Assembly: GCA_016177165.1 (NCBI GenBank)
Contig: JACOVT010000003.1
Coordinates: 1 to 8,133 of the forward strand
Direction: 5' to 3'
From: Microcaldota archaeon
Lineage (GTDB): Archaea; B1Sed10-29; JACOVT01
Length of the DNA: 8,133 bases
Under the pieces are notes generated by a model. That model was not told the origin of the DNA. It saw only the letters and a program-made list of their open reading frames with translations, and did not search any database. The translations under genes and the position numbers were made by a program. Below are positions 1 through 5,351 of the stretch, in pieces. Position 1 is the first letter of the stretch. Every line of letters starts with the position of its first letter.

Positions 1-717
1 CGCGCCGCCGATCGCGGAGGATTTGGACTTCTTCATCTGCTCGAGCAGTTTCTGCATGCGGGCCTCTATCGTGTCGGCTTCCTCCATCAGCGCCCGCGTG
101 TCCACCTTCAGGCCTATGATGTCGGCGGCCTTGTCCAAGAGCAATGATGCGGAACGCGGGTCGGGGTAATCGTGAGTCGCTTCGGCAAGCAGGCTGACAG
201 CCGGGAAGTTCTCGGAGGCGCACTTGGCTATGAGCACGCCGCTCACGCCAGTAGTCATGCCCTCGTTGATCATGTCAATGCCGTTCGTCTGGAGTTTCTC
301 GCGCCACTCGTCAGTGGACGCGATACCGTACACCTTCCCCCCTCCCTGCACGGCAGTCATGCCGGCAAGCGAGACTATCTTCTTGAGCTTGCTGGAATGG
401 GCAAAATCGAGCACCGCGCCCGCTAGGTCGTAAACAATGTCTGCGGGTATCACGAACTCGGCTATCAGCACGGCGAACTTCTCCTTAGTGTCTTGGTAGA
501 TGCGCGCCGGAAAGTAGGGCTTTCCGCCGTGTATTATTGCCATTGGCGGGAACTTGGGGCAGTAGATGTAACCGACGGGCTTCATCTTGCGTTTCTCTAT
601 AATGTAGCCCGCGGCAATCGTTCCGACGAGCCCGATGCCCGGGAATCCCTCGATCAGCGTGTAACCCGTCAGGTCGGCTTTTTTGTCAAGAACAATGCGC
701 GCGCAGCCCTCGCTCAC
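1..717 (-). CDS. PAC2-family proteasome assembly chaperone (3' end cut by window edge)
   Basis: The minus-strand frame is open from a GTG at 717 to the left edge, giving 239 residues with no stop. The N-terminal part carries the family hallmark EGFPGIGLVG (about residues 23-32), followed by a Pro-rich strand KFPPMAIIHGG. Further on there is a Gly-rich turn near VQGGGKVYG and a segment GMTTGVSGVLIAK, both typical of PAC2 proteins. The end seen here is a charged, probably helical tail (MEEADTIEARMQKLLEQMKK). Archaeal relatives (PbaA/PbaB type) are cytosolic and assist 20S proteasome alpha-ring assembly or act as proteasome-binding partners; that role is inferred from the family. Archaeal members are usually about 240-270 residues, so only a few C-terminal residues should be missing. 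The GTG start is chosen because a TTTTAAA box is centred 25 bp upstream, fitting a leaderless transcript, and no ATG lies upstream in frame. Confidence 0.85.
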   Translation of the reverse strand, partial: MSEGCARIVLDKKADLTGYTLIEGFPGIGLVGTIAAGYIIEKRKMKPVGYIYCPKFPPMAIIHGGKPYFPARIYQDTKEKFAVLIAEFVIPADIVYDLAGAVLDFAHSSKLKKIVSLAGMTAVQGGGKVYGIASTDEWREKLQTNGIDMINEGMTTGVSGVLIAKCASENFPAVSLLAEATHDYPDPRSASLLLDKAADIIGLKVDTRALMEEADTIEARMQKLLEQMKKSKSSAIGGA

Positions 718-738
718 GCGGGTAACACTCTCGCGGGG

Positions 739-745
739 TTTAAAA
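739..745. promoter_or_regulatory. Shared TATA box of a divergent leaderless gene pair
   Basis: The top strand reads TTTAAAA and the bottom strand TTTTAAA, around the palindromic core TTTAAA. The box centre (742) is 25 bp from the minus-strand GTG at 717 and 27 bp from the plus-strand ATG at 769. Archaeal transcription starts about 25 bp downstream of the TATA box centre, so both transcripts would begin at or next to their start codons. I infer that one TBP site can serve both directions. No clear BRE could be assigned on either side. Confidence 0.6.
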
Positions 746-768
746 GGATTGGTGACAAAACCTGAATA

Positions 769-1278
769 ATGGCAACGCCAACAAAACGCCGCGGACCCTA
801 CTTGCTCACCGGAGGCCTCCTCACGAACAGAAAATCAGGAGAACGCGCCCGCGCCCGCGCGCTCGGGCTGCGTTGGCGCAGAGCAGCTATTCTAAGGCAC
901 GGCGACGTGACGCGCGAAATGATAACAAGAGTTGAGAGTCTGATGGAAGATGTATTAGTAGGCAGACTCTATTTAGGTGACGCCTTGGCCGAGATGCACA
1001 AGGAGCGGATAATAAATCTCCCACGAATCGGCGTGAAAGCACTCCCGCCAACCGACCCGTTAATGCGCGAATTTCAAACCATTTGGCAGCGGAGCGTACG
1101 CCCCAAAGTCCTTACGGACGAGATTACGGTGCTTAAAGAAAGACTCTCCAAGCCCGGGTTGGGAGATATGGAAAGGAAACAAGTGCAGCTACAGATTAGA
1201 GACTTAGCTCTACGCAAGCATAACTTGACAGCAACATTTATTCTGCTCGAAATGAATCGGCGTCCAGGGCCTCGCTAG
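769..1278 (+). CDS. Unrecognised basic 169-residue protein
   Basis: I do not recognise a family. The ATG lies 27 bp from the centre of a TTTAAAA box, which supports this start and a leaderless mRNA. The N-terminus is strongly basic (KRRGPY at 6-11, then ERARARALGLRWRR around 25-38), suggesting contact with nucleic acid or another acidic partner. No CxxC, P-loop, signal peptide or membrane segment is visible. A middle helix-like stretch (REMITRVESLMEDVLVGRL) and two C-terminal charged helices (LTDEITVLKERL and MERKQVQLQIRDLALRKH), joined by a short Pro/Gly loop, suggest a small helical protein with a coiled-coil hairpin. AGA, ATA, TTA and CTA codons are more frequent after about 880 than in neighbouring genes, which may point to a different history. 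It is divergent from the PAC2 gene and its stop is 2 bp from the converging ferredoxin remnant. Confidence 0.65.
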   Translation: MATPTKRRGPYLLTGGLLTNRKSGERARARALGLRWRRAAILRHGDVTREMITRVESLMEDVLVGRLYLGDALAEMHKERIINLPRIGVKALPPTDPLMREFQTIWQRSVRPKVLTDEITVLKERLSKPGLGDMERKQVQLQIRDLALRKHNLTATFILLEMNRRPGPR

Positions 1279-1280
1279 CA

Positions 1281-1397
1281 TCAAATAACCAAGTCGTTCC
1301 CATTCTCGTCGACGATCCGAATGACTCGCACAGGGCAGGCTTCGGCGCTCGTCTTCATCTGCTCCAGCTCTGCGTCCTCGAAGTCGAGCTCGTGCAA
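1281..1397 (-). pseudogene. C-terminal remnant of a [4Fe-4S] ferredoxin
   Basis: A minus-strand reading frame ending in TGA at 1281-1283 encodes ...ELEQMKTSAEACPVRVIRIVDENG..., closely resembling the second half of small archaeal/bacterial ferredoxins, where the last cluster cysteine sits in a CP[VT]xAI segment. The frame is closed upstream by a TAA at 1416-1418, so at most 44 residues exist. The CxxCxxC motif that supplies the other three cluster ligands is absent. None of the upstream sequence in this frame contains it. The likeliest reading is a truncated gene whose 5' half was replaced when the lipoprotein gene came to lie beside it. A TTG at 1397, directly behind the lipoprotein stop, could in principle start a 38-residue peptide, but such a product could not hold a cluster. 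The identification rests on a short segment. A misassembled contig join could also produce it. Confidence 0.5.
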
Positions 1398-1398
1398 G

Positions 1399-2460
1399 TT
1401 AGCGCGGGCGTGTTTTTACCAAACGGAAGCTGCCTGACAGCCTCGAGGACCAGTCGGGCGCCTCCACAGTGCCGGCGTAGCTGCCTGTCATTGTGTCCTC
1501 TGTCATCGTGGCCGTGAACGGGAGCGTTATCACTGTTTCAGAGTTATAGAGCATTATTGTGCCGGAGATGGTATCTCCTACCACCGTGCCTTCAGCCGTT
1601 CCAGTATGGTGGAAAGGTGTGCTTTCGCAGTTTATTCCTTCTTGCGTAGGCGTGGCAGACACCGGGGCTCCAACGTCATCCGAGCTTCCGCTGAAGGAAT
1701 CTCCGTCGGCCCGCAGCACGAGCGTGAGCGTTCCCTCATTCCTTATCGTGCAGTAATCGCTTGTTTCAGTCTCGCCGTACGGGCCACTCCACGTACCAGT
1801 GATGTTTACCGACTCCTCAACAGTCACGCTCGCATGGTCGCACTTCGAGTGCGCGAGGCTGTCGACCACGCAGATGCCTACCATGTACTCGCCCGCCCGC
1901 GATGGGGTACCAACCAAGTGGCCGTTCACGTCCACGATGGTCCCCATCGGCGGCGCGCCCTCAGCGAAACTGTCTGACTGGTAGTGGTAAGGTTCGGTGC
2001 CGCCTTGCGCGCTCGCAAGCGCCTCATCGCAACGCACATTAGCGAAACAGGTAACCGGCAAGCCGATCAGTATCCTCAAGCCAGCATTCTCCACTATTAC
2101 TATAGTATACGTGGCCTGCGTTACATTGCCTGCGCCATCCCTAACTACAACAGTAAACGGTGGCGAGACGCTCCTGGAGGATCCCGGGTTGAGCCTTGCA
2201 AGCCCGCCGATCGTGCCATCGGGTCCCAGGTTGAATCCTTCTGGCAGCGCCCCCGAAAGCTCAAAACTGTAAGGCGGCACGCCACCCGCGACATCGATCT
2301 TGTACGTCGCCGCTCCCGGGGCTTCCCACTCAGGCAACGCAGTCGTGGTGATCCGCAAAGGGCCCCCGGTAGTTCCGTTTGTACCACCGCCACTGTTCGT
2401 AGTGCAACCGGTTAGTAACACAATGGCAAAGAGAGTGAATGCTACAAGTACTGTTTTCAT
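1399..2460 (-). CDS. Secreted lipoprotein with Ig-like repeats
   Basis: This 353-residue protein begins with a lipoprotein signal: Lys2, a hydrophobic run, and lipobox LLTGC with Cys19 as the predicted lipidation site. A Ser/Gly/Thr/Asn-rich linker follows. Residues about 34-124 and 127-215 look like two putative Ig (He_PIG-type) repeats; the first has GGVPPYSFELSGALPEGF and the second GGTEPYHYQ and LVGTPSRAGEY. Residues about 218-353 form a beta-rich domain starting NITGTWSGPYGE, with alternating GT/SG strands resembling lipocalin-like secreted domains. The mature part has six cysteines (about 138, 144, 197, 207, 237, 278), consistent with disulfides outside the membrane. The start at 2460 is preferred over the ATG at 2466 because the TATA box at 2483-2490 is 26.5 bp from 2460 but only 20.5 bp from 2466. 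The protein is probably anchored on the outer face of the cell membrane and may bind a ligand or another surface protein; no specific function is evident. Confidence 0.75.
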   Translation of the reverse strand: MKTVLVAFTLFAIVLLTGCTTNSGGGTNGTTGGPLRITTTALPEWEAPGAATYKIDVAGGVPPYSFELSGALPEGFNLGPDGTIGGLARLNPGSSRSVSPPFTVVVRDGAGNVTQATYTIVIVENAGLRILIGLPVTCFANVRCDEALASAQGGTEPYHYQSDSFAEGAPPMGTIVDVNGHLVGTPSRAGEYMVGICVVDSLAHSKCDHASVTVEESVNITGTWSGPYGETETSDYCTIRNEGTLTLVLRADGDSFSGSSDDVGAPVSATPTQEGINCESTPFHHTGTAEGTVVGDTISGTIMLYNSETVITLPFTATMTEDTMTGSYAGTVEAPDWSSRLSGSFRLVKTRPR

Positions 2461-2482
2461 GACCATTGACCTAACATCGGGC

Positions 2483-2490
2483 TATTAATA
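2483..2490 (-). promoter_or_regulatory. TATA box for the lipoprotein gene
   Basis: The symmetric AT-rich TATTAATA lies in the 63-bp gap between the lipoprotein gene and the upstream DUF255 gene. Its centre is 26.5 bp from the ATG at 2460, the leaderless spacing seen at the other promoters here. The rest of the gap shows nothing recognisable, so the lipoprotein gene probably has its own transcript despite lying downstream of the DUF255 gene. Confidence 0.5.
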
Positions 2491-2523
2491 TCCTTTTTGC
2501 TGCCCTTTCTGGCTTTTGGGCCA

Positions 2524-4200
2524 TCAAGGCAGGTCAAGCTTTGCCAACTTGGCAGCGTGCTGCTGCAATTCGGGCCCGTCCCCTGCGGTCAAGCACAACC
2601 CAGACCCGCAGACGTAACAAGCAGCTTTCTGCGGGTAACCGCGCGCAGCCACCATGTCGTCCTTCATGTTTAACGGGACGATGGTTTTGGCAGGCTCAAA
2701 GAGGCGCAGCGCCTCCCGCAGCAGTGATTTCTCCTGCCCGCCGACGTCGACCAGCGTGACGTCAAACGAGTTCCGCAATTGATACACGGCCAGCGCGTAG
2801 CTTGCAGCGTGCGGCCCGTACAAAGTGAAGCTCCCGCTGAACTCGCGCAACGCGTTTTCGGCTTTTCCGACGAGCTCCTCCCGGCCGTCGATATGAGCTA
2901 ATTTGAGGAGGGCGTTGCAGAACGCGGCGTTGTCGTCCATCGGTTTCGTCCGCTCTCCGCTGATTTCCAGTCCGAGGTCGCCATAGAAAGCTCTATCACC
3001 AGAAAGGTTTGCAAGCGCCCAGCCGATGATGCGCCTAGCGCTGTTGAGGTAGAGCGTCTTCTGGGGCGCGTTCTGCTCGAACGCGCGCAGGCAGGCAAGC
3101 GAGAGCCAAGCCTGATCGGCAAGCATCCCGGACGGCGACTCGCCGCTGAAGTGCGCCACCTTCCCGTCGCTCGAAACAAGCGACTGCAGGCAGTTGTCCA
3201 GTGTAGTGTAGGCGTGCCTCTCGAGCTGCGAGTTCCCGAGCCAGACGCTCGCGTCAAGGAAGCAGCATGCGGCGATCCCGTTCAGGTCGGCGAACGCAAC
3301 CTTGTCCACAGAGGGGGGAGGCATGCGTTCCCTGTCGTCAGACTGGTAGTACTCTTCGTCGGCGTCCATGCTCGCCCAGAACTGCTTGTCGAACAGCCAG
3401 TCCTCGATGAACCTGGCTGTGCCTTTTGCGGTTTCCTCATATTCCCTGTTTTCGGTTACGCTGAAAGCCAGCGAGTAAAGCCGCAGCAGCTGGGCGTTGG
3501 TCTCGAGCAGCTTCTCGTAGTGAGGAGCTACCCACTCGCGCCGTGTGGCGTAGCGGAAGAAGCCGCCATCCTCCTTGTCAAAGATGTTGATCATGCCGTC
3601 GAGCGTCTTGCGCGCCACGAGTTCGTACTCGGTCTTGCCCGTCTTTCTCCACGCAAGCAGCGCCAGCTCGACCGCGTCCGGCGCAGGGAACTTGGGAGCG
3701 TTCCCGAACCCGCCGAACATGTCGTCAAACGAGCGCGAGATGATTGACAATTCACGGGCAACCACGTCCTCGAGCTTGCCTTCGGGCTTTGCTTCCTCAA
3801 CCCTTGTTTCCGGCCCCGAGATCTGTTCGGCCCGCACGATGCCCGAGGAGAACTCCTGCGAAACCTGCCGCAGGGCGTTCCTGAAAGTGGCCGGAGGCAC
3901 GTATGTGGCCCCAGTTATCACTTCCCCTTGGGTGTCAAGAAAAACTGTCGAAGGCCAGCCACCTTGATTATAACGCTCGTTCACGTCGGGCCGCCTGTCC
4001 GCATCAACTCGAACGGGAATGTAACGCTCGTTTATGAGCGCGGCGGTTTCCGGGTCCTCATAGTTGTCCTTGTCCATCTGGTGGCACCAGTGGCACCACG
4101 TTGCGGAGATGGACAACAGTATTGGCTTTCTCGATTGTCGGGACTCTTCAAAAGCCTGCCTTTCCCACCGCCGCCACTGTATCATCTTCGGGTCAACCAT
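2524..4200 (-). CDS. DUF255 / YyaL-type thioredoxin-fold protein
   Basis: The 558-residue protein opens with the DUF255 thioredoxin-like domain (about residues 6-115): ATWCHWCHQM with redox-type Cys36 and Cys39, VRVDADRRPDVN near 63-74, and the cis-proline strand GGWPSTVFLDTQGEV near 80-94. The remainder matches the family's alpha/alpha-barrel-like region: MFGGFGNAPKFPAPD near 160-174, GGFFRYATRREW...APHYEKLLETNAQLL near 212-235, SMDADEEYY near 277, and DDNAAFCNALLKLA near 421. The C-terminus has the family's Cys pair region, with Cys528, Cys531 and Cys536. Usual members are around 650-700 residues; this one is shorter and lacks the N-terminal SPYLLQHAxNPVDW segment. There is no signal peptide, so it is probably cytosolic. 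The biochemical role of the family is unsettled; a thiol-linked or carbohydrate-related role is only suggested by the folds. The ATG at 4200 is 27.5 bp from a TATA-like box and is probably leaderless. Confidence 0.85.
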   Translation of the reverse strand: MVDPKMIQWRRWERQAFEESRQSRKPILLSISATWCHWCHQMDKDNYEDPETAALINERYIPVRVDADRRPDVNERYNQGGWPSTVFLDTQGEVITGATYVPPATFRNALRQVSQEFSSGIVRAEQISGPETRVEEAKPEGKLEDVVARELSIISRSFDDMFGGFGNAPKFPAPDAVELALLAWRKTGKTEYELVARKTLDGMINIFDKEDGGFFRYATRREWVAPHYEKLLETNAQLLRLYSLAFSVTENREYEETAKGTARFIEDWLFDKQFWASMDADEEYYQSDDRERMPPPSVDKVAFADLNGIAACCFLDASVWLGNSQLERHAYTTLDNCLQSLVSSDGKVAHFSGESPSGMLADQAWLSLACLRAFEQNAPQKTLYLNSARRIIGWALANLSGDRAFYGDLGLEISGERTKPMDDNAAFCNALLKLAHIDGREELVGKAENALREFSGSFTLYGPHAASYALAVYQLRNSFDVTLVDVGGQEKSLLREALRLFEPAKTIVPLNMKDDMVAARGYPQKAACYVCGSGLCLTAGDGPELQQHAAKLAKLDLP

Positions 4201-4223
4201 GAAAAATTATTGGGAGGCAAATC

Positions 4224-4231
4224 ATAATAAA
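4224..4231. promoter_or_regulatory. Second shared TATA box of a divergent leaderless gene pair
   Basis: The top strand reads ATAATAAA and the bottom TTTATTAT. The centre (4227.5) is 27.5 bp from the minus-strand ATG at 4200 and 25.5 bp from the plus-strand ATG at 4253. The intergenic gap is only 52 bp and holds no other AT-rich element at a suitable distance for the plus strand; a TTTACTA at 4234-4240 is too close to 4253. This repeats the arrangement at 739-745 with a different sequence. Confidence 0.55.
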
Positions 4232-4252
4232 CCTTTACTACCCAACCCGTGC

Positions 4253-4999
4253 ATGGCCGAAGTACTAGTTGCAATTCTAGGCAACATTGGTTCCGGCAAG
4301 AGCGAGTTCGTGAAGTCGTTACGCGAGCGGGGCGTGGGGTCGCGCCTTCTTCCGGTTCTTACCAGCAAGGGCGAGATCAAAGTTTATGACGAGTCGCCAA
4401 AAGTGAAGGAACTCGCCGCGAACGTTTTCTACCCGGCCTTCTTGCGCGGGGACCTGCGGACATGTTTCGCAGTTGAGGTGGAGATGCTCTACGCCCGGCG
4501 CGACCAGATGCTTGATGCGGCAAAGCACGACGGCATCGCCGTGCTTGAGAGGACGATCTGGGAGAACCGGTTCGTCTTCTTCGAGAACCAGTACAGGCAA
4601 GGCTTCATCCGCTCGCCATTCTATGACGAGTACTGCGAGGCTTTCGAGCGCGTGCGCCAGACCGTCCCAACGCCAGATGTTTTCGTCTACCTGCGCACCT
4701 CTCCGAGCGTTGCTTTCGACAGGATGCGCGCCCGCGCCCGCGAGTCTGAAAAGGGAGTCCCCTTGGACTACTTGCAAAGCACCCACTCTCTCTACGATGA
4801 ACTAGTTGACGGCGTGCTGCCGCGCTATGTGGCGATGTACGGCGACAAGCTGGTGAGGATTAATGCCGACAACCACCTGGATGCGGGTGAGTTCCAAAAG
4901 TTCCACTCGCAGGTCGAGGAACGCATCGAACAAGCCCTAAGAAGGCAGGGCTGGGGACCACGGACGCCTTCGGTCGTGGAAGCCAGCTTCAGGTCCTAA
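4253..4999 (+). CDS. Deoxynucleoside kinase family protein
   Basis: The 248-residue protein has a P-loop GNIGSGKS (10-17), the segment VYDESP (44-49) corresponding to the EP-type substrate motif, and LERTIWENRFVF (98-109) corresponding to the family's catalytic ER[ST] motif. VYLRTSPSVAFDRMRARARESE (145-166) carries the Arg-rich LID, and LDYLQSTHSLYDE (171-183) matches the conserved LxYLxxLHxxYE motif. These place it in the dNK family, which phosphorylates deoxynucleosides to monophosphates with ATP or another NTP for nucleotide salvage in the cytosol. The base-contact position that is Gln in animal enzymes appears to be Glu75 (FAVEVEMLYARR), so substrate choice cannot be predicted. Longer open frame exists upstream, but the ATG at 4253 is chosen because it precedes the P-loop by nine residues and lies 25.5 bp from a TATA-like box. 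It is divergent from the DUF255 gene. Confidence 0.85.
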   Translation: MAEVLVAILGNIGSGKSEFVKSLRERGVGSRLLPVLTSKGEIKVYDESPKVKELAANVFYPAFLRGDLRTCFAVEVEMLYARRDQMLDAAKHDGIAVLERTIWENRFVFFENQYRQGFIRSPFYDEYCEAFERVRQTVPTPDVFVYLRTSPSVAFDRMRARARESEKGVPLDYLQSTHSLYDELVDGVLPRYVAMYGDKLVRINADNHLDAGEFQKFHSQVEERIEQALRRQGWGPRTPSVVEASFRS

Positions 5000-5005
5000 A
5001 ATGGA

Positions 5006-5011
5006 TTTAAA
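5006..5011 (+). promoter_or_regulatory. TATA box for the 104-residue gene
   Basis: TTTAAA lies in the 36-bp gap after the kinase stop codon. Its centre (5008.5) is 27.5 bp from the GTG at 5036, the same spacing as the other promoters in this window. This indicates that the small downstream gene can be transcribed alone rather than only by read-through from the kinase gene. Confidence 0.5.
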
Positions 5012-5035
5012 CTTGAAACCAGAAAGGGTTATTTT

Positions 5036-5350
5036 GTGAGGAGGCATAACGCGCGCGCACGCGCGCCTGTCATGAGAATCATCGGAGAGCCAACGATGGG
5101 CCGCATAAGCCGCGCGTTTGTCCGCGACATTGAAAGCGTTGACGACCCGCGGGAAGTGCTGGACCGGGTGCGCAAGGTGGGTGACCTCAAGTCCAGGTTC
5201 TTCAGAATGGAAGTAACCGGGGAACTCATAGGGCCGGCTTCCAAGGGAAGCATTGCAGCCCGGCAGCTCAACAGCCTCAACTCTGCCCTGAGGCGACTTG
5301 AGAGGCGTTATTTACAGCTTACAGGAAAGAACCTGCCCGCAGGCAATTGA
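5036..5350 (+). CDS. Unrecognised small basic protein (104 residues)
   Basis: No family is recognised. The protein is Arg-rich (VRRHNARARAPVMR at the start; RRLERRYLQL near the end) and has no Cys, signal peptide or membrane segment. A probable helix spans DDPREVLDRVRKVGDLKSRF, then a strand-like RMEVTGELIG, then a long helix SIAARQLNSLNSALRRLERRYLQL. The basic character suggests binding to nucleic acid or the ribosome, but this is inference only. The GTG at 5036 is chosen because TTTAAA at 5006-5011 lies 27.5 bp upstream; a shorter start at ATG 5072 would lose 12 basic residues and would not fit that promoter. The gene follows the kinase by 36 bp and converges on the thioredoxin reductase gene with one base between the two stop codons. 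Confidence 0.6.
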   Translation: MRRHNARARAPVMRIIGEPTMGRISRAFVRDIESVDDPREVLDRVRKVGDLKSRFFRMEVTGELIGPASKGSIAARQLNSLNSALRRLERRYLQLTGKNLPAGN

Positions 5351-5351
5351 A

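Noticed and set aside
30..41. The string cttcatctgctc occurs here and again near 1352.
   Set aside because: Both encode EQMK in unrelated minus-strand proteins; a chance coding match.
844..859. A 16-base GC-only string here is repeated exactly at 4727-4742, and Arg-Ala runs recur in several proteins.
   Set aside because: Both copies encode Arg-Ala stretches with the preferred GCC/GCG and CGC codons; low-complexity coding bias explains it better than a mobile or regulatory repeat.
1413..1417. T5 run on the plus strand as a terminator for the 769-1278 gene.
   Set aside because: It is only five T residues, 135 bases past the stop and inside the oppositely oriented lipoprotein gene; too weak to call.
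2145..2393. Overlapping open frames on both strands inside the lipoprotein gene.
   Set aside because: They are shadows of the lipoprotein reading frame: no family motif, no promoter at the expected distance, and biased composition.
3151..3747. A 198-codon plus-strand open frame antisense to the DUF255 gene.
   Set aside because: The minus-strand product has clear family motifs throughout; the antisense frame is open because of GC-rich codon structure and shows no recognisable domain.
4064..4252. A 63-residue N-terminal extension of the kinase from an upstream ATG.
   Set aside because: It would overlap the start of the DUF255 gene antisense, gives a sequence unlike kinase N-termini, and places the P-loop unusually far in; the ATG at 4253 fits promoter and family.
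4319..4786. A 155-codon minus-strand open frame within the kinase gene.
   Set aside because: The kinase motifs on the plus strand explain the sequence; the antisense product has no recognisable features.
5049..5066. An 18-base alternating purine-pyrimidine run that could adopt Z-DNA and is nearly self-complementary.
   Set aside because: It lies in the first codons of the small basic protein and follows from Arg/Ala codons; nothing else supports a structural role.
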